A DNA stretch of 36,952 bases. Origin: Flavobacteriales bacterium. Lineage in GTDB: Bacteria; Bacteroidota; Bacteroidia; Flavobacteriales_D; Sanyastnellaceae. Below, piece by piece: positions 1 through 7,442 of this stretch. A program made the translations under genes and the position numbers. Positions within the stretch are counted from its first letter, which is position 1; the number at the start of each line of letters is the position of its first letter. The stretch covers positions 1-36,952 of the forward strand of contig JAIBBG010000032.1 in the NCBI GenBank assembly GCA_019694805.1, in the 5' to 3' direction. Below the pieces are notes generated by a model. It saw only the letters and a list, made by a program, of their open reading frames with translations, was not told where the DNA came from and did no database searches.

Positions 1-16
1 TGATAATGTCACTTAA

Positions 17-1468
17 ATGATGATGAAACTTTTACTTTCAACTGTATTAGCAGCAGCAGTCGCCATAACAGCAACCGCACAAAACGTAAATATTCCTGAT
101 GTGAATTTTAAAACGGCATTGATCGAACATAGCCCGACTATTGACACAGACAGTAACGGAGAAATTTCCGTCGCCGAAGCACTCGCGTTTACCGACACCA
201 TGAACGTTTCTTACAAGAGTATTTCTAACCTTACAGGCATTGAAGCTTTCATCAATCTAACAAAATTGGATTGTGGTCACAATTTACTGTTCTCCTTAAA
301 TGTAAGCAGCAATACAGCTTTAACCCATTTGAATTGCGATTTCAATGAAATCACGGCTTTGGATGTAAGCAGCAATGCCGCCTTAAGTCACTTGAGTTTT
401 CTGAGTAATCAGCTTACTTCGATAAATCTAAGCAACAATATCGCACTAGCTTATTTGAATGGCAACTACAATGCACTCACAGCATTGGATGTGAGCAGTA
501 ATTCGGCCTTAACTTATTTGAGCTGCAGTGGGAATGCGCTCACTGCATTGGATGTCAGCAATAATCCCGACTTAAATTATTTGTATTGCATGGAGAATGA
601 ACTCGCGGCATTGGATGTAAGTAGCAATCCCGATTTAATTTATTTGGATTGCACATGGAATTTTCACAATCTCTCATTGAACGTAAGTAACAATCCTGCT
701 TTAACTCACTTGTTTTGTTACTTGTGTGAACTCTCTGCTTTAAATGTAAGTAGTTGCACAGCTTTGACTCATTTGATATGCCATAGCAATTATCTCACAT
801 CTTTGGATGTGAGTAACAATCCAGCACTCCTCTTTTTGAATTGTGCGAACAATGAACTTACATCCTTGGATGTGAGCAACAATAGCACTATAAACAGTAT
901 AGATTGTTACGATAACCAAATTGCATCCTTAGTCTTGAGTAATAGCGTCAACCAAACGCTCACTTATTTGGATTGCGGGGATAATCAACTGACAGATCTA
1001 AATGTGAGTAACAATGCCGCTTTGACAGATTTGCTTTGTCAAAATAATCAACTTACGTCCTTGAATGTAGCTAATGGCAACAATTCTAATTTCAACTATT
1101 TGGCAGCAGGTAATAACCCCAATCTTACGTGTATTCAAGTGGATGATGTTGAATACAGCAACATGAACTGGATGAGTTTTCAAATACCGGTTGAAGCAAC
1201 GTGGAGTGAGGATTGCGGTGGTTCAACCAGCACAAATGAAGTAACTCAATATATCATTACAACAGTTTATCCAATTCCTGCCACAACTGTGCTAAACATC
1301 GAATTAAAAGAACCAGCAAACATCAGAATTGTGGATGTTCTTTGCAGAACGGTTGCCATGAATCGGCTGAATGCAGGCAACAACAGCATTGATGTAAGTT
1401 CGTTCGCAGAAGGTTTTTACTACATTCATTGTTCAGATGGAAACACCGTGAAGTTTATTCGAGAGTAA
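17..1468 (+). CDS. Secreted leucine-rich-repeat protein with T9SS sorting domain
   Basis: A 483-residue exported protein, probably surface-attached or released; no enzymatic role is visible. Residues 1-22 form a signal peptide (three Met codons in a row, then a hydrophobic stretch ending ATAQN). Residues about 42-53 (DTDSNGEISVAE) match an EF-hand-type calcium loop, often seen ahead of this LRR type. About 13 repeats of 21 residues follow, with the pattern LTxLDVSxNxALxxLxCxxN. Their conserved Cys and Asn are typical of Bacteroidetes internalin-like repeats. The last 75 residues, from VYPIPATT to KFIRE, fit a type A T9SS C-terminal domain. Three in-frame ATGs at 17, 20 and 23 make the exact start uncertain, and the promoter lies outside the window. 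The next gene follows in the same direction after 37 bases. The family call is secure; the ligand is unknown. Confidence 0.9.
   Translation: MMMKLLLSTVLAAAVAITATAQNVNIPDVNFKTALIEHSPTIDTDSNGEISVAEALAFTDTMNVSYKSISNLTGIEAFINLTKLDCGHNLLFSLNVSSNTALTHLNCDFNEITALDVSSNAALSHLSFLSNQLTSINLSNNIALAYLNGNYNALTALDVSSNSALTYLSCSGNALTALDVSNNPDLNYLYCMENELAALDVSSNPDLIYLDCTWNFHNLSLNVSNNPALTHLFCYLCELSALNVSSCTALTHLICHSNYLTSLDVSNNPALLFLNCANNELTSLDVSNNSTINSIDCYDNQIASLVLSNSVNQTLTYLDCGDNQLTDLNVSNNAALTDLLCQNNQLTSLNVANGNNSNFNYLAAGNNPNLTCIQVDDVEYSNMNWMSFQIPVEATWSEDCGGSTSTNEVTQYIITTVYPIPATTVLNIELKEPANIRIVDVLCRTVAMNRLNAGNNSIDVSSFAEGFYYIHCSDGNTVKFIRE
253..1135 (+). repeat. 63-bp tandem LRR coding repeats
   Basis: About 13 in-frame units of 63 bp (21 codons) encode the leucine-rich repeats. 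The period is visible in the recurring TTGGATGT motif at 359, 485, 548 and 611, which are spaced by 63 or 126 bp. The units are diverged at the third codon position, so the array looks old rather than freshly amplified. Confidence 0.85.
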
Positions 1469-1505
1469 TTGGATCTGACAAAGATTGACTCACTAAATTC
1501 GCACG

Positions 1506-2069
1506 ATGTCACCCAACAAATACCTCACCCTCCTACTCCTTTTCACCCTCTCCTGCTCCTCCTCAAAGCATATCTCTACCTTGGTGTCCAGCACTTATGA
1601 TGAAGTGAGCAACCAGACAACGTATAATGTGCTTCCCTTGGGTTCGGTGGTGATACCGGGGGAATGGACAAAGACGACCTACAACGATGTGAGCAATCAG
1701 CAAAACTTTACGATGTCGAACGGTGTATCTACGGCCATCGCGATCAATCAAGCTTCCATCTATCCTTTCTATCAACCTCAATTGAGCACTCATGATTTGG
1801 TAAGAGAAATGTATAAGTGGGATGCTCAATATTTCGCGGAACAATTGGGAACAGAAACGCCGATCCTACTGGAAGACTCAACCCAGCATTTTATCATCTG
1901 GCAAATTTTGTCCGAACCCAAAGGAATCGATAATTACTACTTGTTTGGTTGTGAAAACGGAATCATTTTCACTGTTTTTCTCAATGCTAAAGAATGGGAT
2001 ATCCAAGAAAAGATGAACTTCCTGCAAACTGCCTACCGCAACAAAACAGTCGGAAATTGTTGTAACTAA
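1506..2069 (+). CDS. Putative lipoprotein of unknown function
   Basis: A 187-residue protein starting MSPNKYLTLLLLF and reaching a Cys in TLSCSSSK around residue 17, which suggests a signal peptidase II substrate with a slightly loose lipobox. The mature part has no domain I recognise. It mixes short strands and aromatic residues, contains a hydrophobic Phe-rich stretch near residues 155-165 (GIIFTVFLNAKEW), and ends in NCCN. It sits 37 bases after the LRR gene on the same strand and converges on gldF with a 28-base gap, so it may be the last gene of a short two-gene unit. No Shine-Dalgarno sequence precedes the ATG. The coding call is good; the function is unknown. Confidence 0.75.
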   Translation: MSPNKYLTLLLLFTLSCSSSKHISTLVSSTYDEVSNQTTYNVLPLGSVVIPGEWTKTTYNDVSNQQNFTMSNGVSTAIAINQASIYPFYQPQLSTHDLVREMYKWDAQYFAEQLGTETPILLEDSTQHFIIWQILSEPKGIDNYYLFGCENGIIFTVFLNAKEWDIQEKMNFLQTAYRNKTVGNCCN

Positions 2070-2097
2070 AAGGTTGTGAACTTGCGATTGGGTTGTT

Positions 2098-2829
2098 TTA
2101 CCATCTCCTCGAACTCATCACAAACTTCGTCAACAGGATGAAGATAATATTCAATGCGAGGAAATAAACAACATCACGTGAGTCAATGAGGCCAAGGCTG
2201 AGTGAGCTGTAATGTTCCTGCATCCCGAGTTTCATCACGAAATTGTCGTAGGTGCCAAAGAGATCGAAAGAAGCGAGCGATTGAAATCCTGTATAGAGAA
2301 AAAAGGATAACATAGCCGCCACCAAAAACGATACAATCTGATTGTTGGTGATGCTTGATGCGAAAAGTCCGATGGCGATATAGGCAGAGGCAAGCAACAT
2401 CAAACCGATATACGAACCCCAGGTACCTCCGCTGTCGATATTCCCAACAGGACTTCCCAAAAAGTAAACAGAGATATAGTAGAGCAATGTTGGTATCAGC
2501 GCGATGATGACCAACACAAATCCAGCAAAGTATTTCGCCAGGATGATTTGAAGATCCGAAACGGGTTTGGTGAGCAACAATTCGATGGTACCTGCTCTTT
2601 TCTCTTCTGCAAATGACCTCATGGTGATGGCTGGTATGAGGAACATCAATACCCAAGGTGAAATGAAAAAGAACGTGGAGATATCAGCGAAGCCGGAGTC
2701 GAGGATATTCATATCGCCGGGGAAAATCCACATGAACAAGCCGGTGAGCAATAAGAACACGGCAATCACGACATAGCCGATAAGAGAACTGAGGAAGGTG
2801 CGTATTTCTTTGATGAGGAGAGCTGACAT
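2098..2829 (-). CDS. gldF: Gliding motility ABC transporter permease GldF
   Basis: A 243-residue integral inner-membrane ABC-2 type permease. In Flavobacterium, GldF works with the permease-like GldG and the ATPase GldA and is needed for gliding. The protein has about six hydrophobic segments. It carries sequence typical of GldF: SLIGYVVIAVFLLLTGLFMW near the start, ISPWVLMFLIPAITMRSF, then EEKRAGTIELLLTKPVS and SSITNNQIVSF. Its length matches the family. gldG usually follows gldF directly, but here the next gene downstream is convergent, so gldG is not adjacent and neither is gldA. Upstream lies the ABM-like gene with a 12-base gap on the same strand, so these two and the SAM hydrolase gene may be cotranscribed. 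Confidence 0.9.
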   Translation of the reverse strand: MSALLIKEIRTFLSSLIGYVVIAVFLLLTGLFMWIFPGDMNILDSGFADISTFFFISPWVLMFLIPAITMRSFAEEKRAGTIELLLTKPVSDLQIILAKYFAGFVLVIIALIPTLLYYISVYFLGSPVGNIDSGGTWGSYIGLMLLASAYIAIGLFASSITNNQIVSFLVAAMLSFFLYTGFQSLASFDLFGTYDNFVMKLGMQEHYSSLSLGLIDSRDVVYFLALNIIFILLTKFVMSSRRW

Positions 2830-2841
2830 GTATGCGGTCGA

Positions 2842-3135
2842 TTACAATTCTATGATTTCATTTACGGTCCAGGCTTCTGCAGGTGCAGCGAACATCACTT
2901 TCACCTGCGGCCATACTTCTGCAAAGGTGGCAGAATAACGGTAGTCATCGAGAAATTTTTCATTTTCCCATTTGCTGTAGGTAAAAAATACCCACGGCTC
3001 GTCGCTTTGTTGCAACAAAACGAGGTGCGTACAACCGGCGGCTCCACGGATGCGTTCTTTGTATTTGTCAAAGATTTCCGTGAATGCTGGAACAGCCTCA
3101 CTCCTGAAGGTCATCTTCACTATTCTCGTTACCAT
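2842..3135 (-). CDS. Antibiotic biosynthesis monooxygenase-like (ABM) protein
   Basis: A 97-residue single-domain protein of the dimeric alpha/beta-barrel ABM fold. It begins MVTRIVKMTF, contains VPAFTEIFDKYKERIRGAAGCTHLVLLQ, and has the typical strand WVFFTYSKWENEKFLDDYR and the tail FAEVWPQVKVMF. Members include quinol monooxygenases and many uncharacterised stress proteins; substrate cannot be told from sequence. The ATG at 3135 lies 38 bases inside the 3' end of the SAM hydrolase gene, and a second in-frame ATG exists at 3114. Long overlap plus tight spacing to gldF suggests translational coupling in one operon. Confidence 0.8.
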   Translation of the reverse strand: MVTRIVKMTFRSEAVPAFTEIFDKYKERIRGAAGCTHLVLLQQSDEPWVFFTYSKWENEKFLDDYRYSATFAEVWPQVKVMFAAPAEAWTVNEIIEL

Positions 3136-3925
3136 AGAATTCTATTCTAATGACATCATCCACTTCTAAGCCGAATAAGCTCGATGCACCACCGCCGTTA
3201 TCGTTGGCTCCTCCGTTGATGGCTATCATCAGCGAATCATTGGATGCCCACATGGCGAGGCGCTCTCCTACCAGCGCTTCAGTGTAATAATGACTGATTT
3301 TTTTAATAGCAAAACCCGAACTTTTGAACTGAATAGCAAAAGCCCTCTTCTTCCTCACTCCTTCAAATACGGATTTGGTGATGTTCGTATAAACATTCCC
3401 ATAATGATCAATGTACTCCACACGTCCACGCAATAGTTTCTCTTCGATGGTAATACCCGGAATGAATGCGAGTTGAATACTGTCTACCCTTTTTCCCAGA
3501 AAATCCGGAGCACCACCTCTCGACAAATGTGCAGCGGCCGTAGCAAAAACGCCTTTCATCGGGAATGTCCAGTCTGCTCCTTGATTCAAATTGATTTCGT
3601 AAATCTCATCTGGTTCTTCATCGAACAACAATGAAAAAATTCCATTGTCGGCCGAGATGAAGTAATGTCCCATGTATTGCACCACCACGTGAGATTGGGT
3701 TGTGGTCAATTCCGGATTGATACCAATCACGTGTACAGTTCCCATAGGAAACTGCTGCCATGAACTTCTCACCAAAAAAGCAGCGGCAGCGATATCGAAA
3801 GAACGAACCTCATGAGAAATATCCACGATCAATGCTTGTGGCGCCTGCGTAAGGATAGCAGCCTTTACCAGCGCAACATAATGATCGCGTGTTCCCAGGT
3901 CCGATGTCAGGGTAATTATAGCCAC
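3098..3925 (-). CDS. SAM hydrolase / SAM hydroxide adenosyltransferase (DUF62)
   Basis: A 275-residue cytoplasmic enzyme of the fluorinase/chlorinase fold. Housekeeping members hydrolyse S-adenosylmethionine to adenosine and methionine. Diagnostic parts are the N-terminal ITLTSDLGTRDHYVALVKA, then VDISHEVRSFDIAAAAFLV, the ISADNGIFSLL motif and the C-terminal-domain segment EYIDHYGNVYTNI. Length is normal. The start codon appears to be GTG at 3925 (reads MAIITLTSD); I see no better ATG upstream. The physiological purpose of SAM hydrolysis in these bacteria is unsettled. The gene is first of a likely unit with the ABM-like gene and gldF, with a 134-base gap from phoH. Confidence 0.9.
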   Translation of the reverse strand: MAIITLTSDLGTRDHYVALVKAAILTQAPQALIVDISHEVRSFDIAAAAFLVRSSWQQFPMGTVHVIGINPELTTTQSHVVVQYMGHYFISADNGIFSLLFDEEPDEIYEINLNQGADWTFPMKGVFATAAAHLSRGGAPDFLGKRVDSIQLAFIPGITIEEKLLRGRVEYIDHYGNVYTNITKSVFEGVRKKRAFAIQFKSSGFAIKKISHYYTEALVGERLAMWASNDSLMIAINGGANDNGGGASSLFGLEVDDVIRIEFYGNENSEDDLQE

Positions 3926-4032
3926 TTTGAAAATGGTCTGGAGACCTTCTGATTCAAGGTGAAAAAATAGCAGTGCTTTGACTTCCTATCCAAGGAAATC
4001 CGCGCACTTATCCATACCATAAGGCTGAAAAG

Positions 4033-4055
4033 TGGACCGATTGTATACCGGTCCA
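4033..4055 (-). terminator. Possible weak phoH terminator
   Basis: Seven-base arms TGGACCG and CGGTCCA around a 9-base loop, starting 5 bases beyond the phoH stop. Only a short, broken T run (CTTTTC) follows on the minus strand, so this may be a weak or factor-assisted terminator. Confidence 0.4.
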
Positions 4056-4059
4056 ACGA

Positions 4060-5004
4060 TTACTTTTTGTGTTCGAAAGCTTCGATGATCCTTTTCACCA
4101 ATTTGTGACGCACCACATCGGCACCGGTGAGTTCGATGATGCTGATGCCGTCGATACCGCGGAGCAGATCGACAGAACGCAACAAACCACTGGGCTGACT
4201 ATTCGGAAGGTCCACCTGAGTCGCATCTCCGGTGATGATAAATTTGGCATCGCGGCCCATACGGGTGAGGAACATCTTCATTTGATTCACGGTAGCGTTT
4301 TGGGCTTCATCCAAAATCACAAATGCTTTGTCCAGGGTTCTACCGCGCATGAATGCCAACGGTGCGATCTCGATCACATTCTTTTCGATGTAGTCTGCGA
4401 GTTTTTCGTATGGGATCATATCCATGAGCGCATCGTAGAGAGGTTGCATGTATGGATCCAGTTTTTCTTTCAAATCACCTGGCAAGAAACCGAGGTTCTC
4501 CCCTGCTTCAACCGCAGGTCTGGTGAGGATGATTCTTTTGACTTGCTTTTCTTTCAAAGCCCGCACAGCCAACGCCACGGCAGTATAGGTTTTACCGGAA
4601 CCCGCAGGACCGATGGCAAAAATCATATCGCTTTTGTCACACGCCTCTACCATCTTTTGTTGGTTCACAGTACGTGCAGTCACTTTGTGTCCACCGGGAC
4701 CATAAACCAAAACTCCATCGCCACTTGAAAAATGTGCATGGCTTTCTTCGACGTGTCCATCCAGAATATTCTCCAGGGTGTTCATGGCAATGCTATTGTA
4801 TTTGCCGATGTGGGCGAAAATTTGTTCCAGTTTCAATTCGAAGCGATCGATTTCTTCTTCGTCGCCATTCACCTTGATGTGGTTGCCGCGAGCAACAATT
4901 TTCAATTTCGGAAACCTGCTCTGTATGAACTTGAGTTTTGTATTGGTCGGCCCGAAGAATTCGAGCTCATCAATTTCCGGAAGGATGATTTCTTTTTCTG
5001 TCAA
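4060..5004 (-). CDS. phoH: PhoH family ATPase
   Basis: A 314-residue cytoplasmic P-loop ATPase of the PhoH/YbeZ family, linked to RNA metabolism and ribosome-associated functions. A KH-like N-terminal part (KLKIVARGNHIKVNG, residues about 33-47) precedes the ATPase domain. That domain has Walker A GPAGSGKT at about 132-139, the RPAVEAGENLGFLPGD segment, and Walker B VILDEAQNAT near 228-237, followed by TGDATQVDLP. Length matches the family. The start is TTG at 5004, because an in-frame TAA lies four codons upstream and the next Met is at residue 73. The N-terminus MTEKEI fits relatives. No Shine-Dalgarno sequence is visible. It stands alone, with a 396-base intergenic region upstream. Confidence 0.92.
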   Translation of the reverse strand: MTEKEIILPEIDELEFFGPTNTKLKFIQSRFPKLKIVARGNHIKVNGDEEEIDRFELKLEQIFAHIGKYNSIAMNTLENILDGHVEESHAHFSSGDGVLVYGPGGHKVTARTVNQQKMVEACDKSDMIFAIGPAGSGKTYTAVALAVRALKEKQVKRIILTRPAVEAGENLGFLPGDLKEKLDPYMQPLYDALMDMIPYEKLADYIEKNVIEIAPLAFMRGRTLDKAFVILDEAQNATVNQMKMFLTRMGRDAKFIITGDATQVDLPNSQPSGLLRSVDLLRGIDGISIIELTGADVVRHKLVKRIIEAFEHKK

Positions 5005-5186
5005 TGTATCAATTTAATTGTTGATGCTAAAATATGGGAAAATGATTGTCCAGAATTTCCCCTGCTTCCAGAAAGATTGGTTATTTGATCATGAACTTGC
5101 TGAAACTTCTCATTCATTCTTGATGAACGCTTAAAATAGCATGAGGTGTTTCGCAAAGCAAGTTTGCTTTTCTGATAGATTTCCCC

Positions 5187-5230
5187 CTACTTTTTTTCTT
5201 GATAAAAAAAGTAGCAAAATAATCAAGGCT
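5187..5230 (-). repeat. Hairpin repeat copy 1 (pseudoknot-like)
   Basis: Copy 1 of a two-copy intergenic element in the 396-base gap between phoH and the lipoprotein gene at 5401. Perfect 11-base arms (5187-5197 CTACTTTTTTT and 5204-5214) enclose a six-base loop, CTTGAT (5198-5203). Seven bases after the second arm comes ATCAAG (5222-5227), the exact reverse complement of the loop. Strand is arbitrary. Otherwise the region is AT-rich with no convincing gene: a 76-codon frame at 5114-5344 is just a read-through of the repeats. Confidence 0.75.
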
Positions 5231-5271
5231 ATTGTGCAAAGTGATCTCAGGTGTTCTTATTTTTCTCTGAC

Positions 5272-5315
5272 TTTCTTTTTGCCTTGATGCAAAAAGAAAC
5301 AAAAAAATCAAGGCT
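5272..5315 (-). repeat. Hairpin repeat copy 2 (pseudoknot-like)
   Basis: Copy 2, offset by 85 bp. The 11-base arms (5272-5282 TTTCTTTTTGC and 5289-5299) differ in sequence from copy 1 but are again perfectly complementary. The loop is again CTTGAT (5283-5288), and ATCAAG recurs at 5307-5312 with the same seven-base spacer. Flanks GGCTRTTG after each copy are also shared. Similar elements with changed arms and a CTTGAY loop are, as I recall, scattered through Bacteroidetes genomes. Confidence 0.75.
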
Positions 5316-5400
5316 GTTGAGTAAATCCTTGAAATCCTCAACATCTCCCGGCAATCATTTCATGTAAATCAACACGTAACCGCCTTCATGAAATAACAGC

Positions 5401-6261
5401 TTACTGATGACTATTCAAAAATTCCTGGTGTTTTATTCGACAATCCTTCATCAGCAATGATAGCGCTCCGAGAATTCCTTCCACGGATTCAGACTCCATC
5501 CTTCTTCGCACATCTTTTCCAACATAGATATAGTCCTGTTTGTTGGCTTCTTCAAAACGGGAGACAGAATTTTCGAGCTGAGCCAATTGTGATTCGTAGT
5601 CTTTCAGCATTTTTTCGAAAACGCTTACGGGCTGATAAGCTGCCATGAACTCAGCTCCTTTCTGTGAAGGATATTTTTGTTTGAGCAAATTCTTTTCTTC
5701 AGCGAGCATTTTGCCAATGGCTTCGAGTGAATCTTGCCATTGAACCAACGACTGAAAGGTGATCTCTGCAAATTCAGGCAAACTGAATCGTCTTATTCCA
5801 TTCACTCGACAGGAATCATCATATTCTTTCTTCAATAAAAAATAATGATCTGCAATTCCCTTCTGTTTGATTGGCATGGTGTTGCGCAAAAGCTTGTATT
5901 GATCGATCTTCTGCGTTTCATCTTCGGTCGGCTTAAATTTCTTTCGGCCTTCACTCATGGTTAAAATCTGCGCATAGGCTGTATCGTATTTCATGCGACA
6001 AAAAATGACAGCATTCGCTGAATCACGCATGTCGTAAAACAGGCTATCCATCAAGGGATAAGGCATGTGGTCGATGTGATTCACCACTTGCATCAGGTCA
6101 AGATGAAATGTGCGCAGGCGATAGAAATTTCCCGACACATCGCTTTCACTTCTCATGAGTGCGATACGTGTTTCTTCGGCTTCTTTGCGCAATGCGACAG
6201 CATCTGTCTTTACAGCACAGGAAGCCAAGAAAACAATGAATGCAAACAGGAGAATTCTCAT
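5401..6261 (-). CDS. Helical lipoprotein of unknown function
   Basis: A 286-residue predicted lipoprotein. The N-terminus MRILLFAFIVFLASC has a canonical lipobox (LASC, Cys15). The remainder is highly charged and looks almost entirely alpha-helical. Likely coiled-coil stretches include ALRKEAEETRIALMRSES and, near the C-terminus, LKDYESQLAQLENSVSRFEE. I recognise no domain. The start overlaps the DUF4293 gene by four bases (ATGA), so the two are probably translationally coupled. It is the last gene of a minus-strand run reaching back to the response regulator at 10451. It could be a periplasm-facing structural lipoprotein, but no function can be assigned. Confidence 0.75.
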   Translation of the reverse strand: MRILLFAFIVFLASCAVKTDAVALRKEAEETRIALMRSESDVSGNFYRLRTFHLDLMQVVNHIDHMPYPLMDSLFYDMRDSANAVIFCRMKYDTAYAQILTMSEGRKKFKPTEDETQKIDQYKLLRNTMPIKQKGIADHYFLLKKEYDDSCRVNGIRRFSLPEFAEITFQSLVQWQDSLEAIGKMLAEEKNLLKQKYPSQKGAEFMAAYQPVSVFEKMLKDYESQLAQLENSVSRFEEANKQDYIYVGKDVRRRMESESVEGILGALSLLMKDCRIKHQEFLNSHQ

Positions 6262-6707
6262 CTGATACGATCAACAGAACGCACAAGCATTTCGTCCTTT
6301 TTGATGGAACGCAAAGCGAGCATATTCAATAAGAAAGAAAAAAATACGAGGATGAATGAAACGCCAGGCATGAAGTCGGTGTCATTCAAAACCGATGCAG
6401 CACCTCTGATATAAAATGCCATCAACGCAAATGACGCAGCGAACAGAATGAATGTCAATCGCAACACGGCCATTTGTTTGGGTCTGTTGCCATAGAGAAA
6501 AATCACGACCGCACTCACCAACGCAGCCACGGCGTATGGCGCGTGAAACCAGAAATGATTGATTCCTTCGACCGGTGTTCCAGAAAGATCTTTTGCGTGA
6601 TAGGCGTAAAGCTCATGCTGGGCAAATTGACCAAAAGGAAAAAAGTAACTGGCTACAAAAGCTGCTATGGAAAGCAGGAGATAAATCGATTGTTTTCTTT
6701 GAATCAT
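6258..6707 (-). CDS. DUF4293 family membrane protein
   Basis: A 149-residue protein with four predicted transmembrane segments (about residues 8-24, 54-72, 80-98 and 112-130). Start MIQRKQSIYLLLSIAAF and end DEMLVRSVDRIR are the typical boundaries of the Bacteroidetes-specific DUF4293 family, whose members share the MIQRxQ opening and the short basic C-terminal tail. Function is unknown. It starts 26 bases after alkD-like and overlaps the following lipoprotein gene by four bases. Confidence 0.85.
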   Translation of the reverse strand: MIQRKQSIYLLLSIAAFVASYFFPFGQFAQHELYAYHAKDLSGTPVEGINHFWFHAPYAVAALVSAVVIFLYGNRPKQMAVLRLTFILFAASFALMAFYIRGAASVLNDTDFMPGVSFILVFFSFLLNMLALRSIKKDEMLVRSVDRIR

Positions 6708-6733
6708 ACGTTTTGTTTGTCAAATATTTTAGA

Positions 6734-7441
6734 TCAGCACTTCGCTGTTTTTTTCTTTTTGAGATCGGAACCGCGCTCTACCATTTTGTCAATGTATGGT
6801 TTCACCTCAGGTACTTTGCATGCTGTACCGCCCATATCAACTGAAATTTTCCCAATCTTCTTCGCAGCTTGTATCGCTTGGTTTCTCAATTCAGGAATAT
6901 ATCCACCAGCACTGATCAGGAAATTATTCATACAATACCTCACCCTATTGGGTGACTGATGAATGACCCTTTCGATGTGATCGATGTAATGCCCAATTTC
7001 TTTCAGATCGAGTTTTTCATTGGGCGTAATGCCTATGTGAGCTGAATACGTTGACCAACCAATGGTCGCGATCTGCTCATCCTTCGACTTGATCCATTTG
7101 TTGGACATCTCCACGGCATAAGGACTTTCTGCTGCAGTCCAAGCCACCGCATATTCAGAGATCATATACCATGTCGCGTTGTCTGCCCAATGTTGTAAGT
7201 CTTTCTTCGACATCTTCGCCGGTTCTGAAATCAATCCGGCGAGATACATCGCGTCGCTGTTACCAGTATCATAAAGTTCCATGGCCAATGCGTGATTCAA
7301 TTTCACTTTTTTGACAATGGTTTTCATATCGCCGACTTTCACGCCGAACATTTCTTTGGGTGCTCCATGGTTGGCGAAAATTTTTCTGACGCCTTCGCTA
7401 CCCATAGAGGCCAATTCTTTCATGATCTCTTTCGCTGTCAT
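6734..7441 (-). CDS. AlkD-like DNA alkylation repair protein
   Basis: A 235-residue protein of the HEAT-like-repeat DNA alkylation repair family (AlkC/AlkD), which includes DNA glycosylases that remove bulky or cationic alkyl purines without base flipping. Supporting segments are the N-terminal TAKEIMKELASMGSEGVRK, then FGVKVGDMKTIVKK, WADNATWYMISEYAVAW, SNKWIKSKDEQIATIGWSTYS, and IHQSPNRVRYCMNNFLISAGG. These match the small bacterial subgroup near 230 residues. Without alignment I cannot confirm the catalytic Asp and aromatic residues of AlkD. The gene begins one base after the stop of the saccharopine-dehydrogenase-like gene. The C-terminus is Lys-rich (DLKKKKTAKC). Confidence 0.85.
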   Translation of the reverse strand: MTAKEIMKELASMGSEGVRKIFANHGAPKEMFGVKVGDMKTIVKKVKLNHALAMELYDTGNSDAMYLAGLISEPAKMSKKDLQHWADNATWYMISEYAVAWTAAESPYAVEMSNKWIKSKDEQIATIGWSTYSAHIGITPNEKLDLKEIGHYIDHIERVIHQSPNRVRYCMNNFLISAGGYIPELRNQAIQAAKKIGKISVDMGGTACKVPEVKPYIDKMVERGSDLKKKKTAKC

Positions 7442-7442
7442 A

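Noticed and set aside
2183..2656. 157-codon minus-strand ORF within gldF
   Set aside because: Shadow frame of gldF, His/Cys/Arg-rich, with no domain.
5114..5344. 76-codon minus-strand ORF in the phoH-lipoprotein gap
   Set aside because: It translates straight through both hairpin repeats (Lys/Phe-rich) and has no upstream signals. Similar spurious ORFs arise wherever this repeat occurs.
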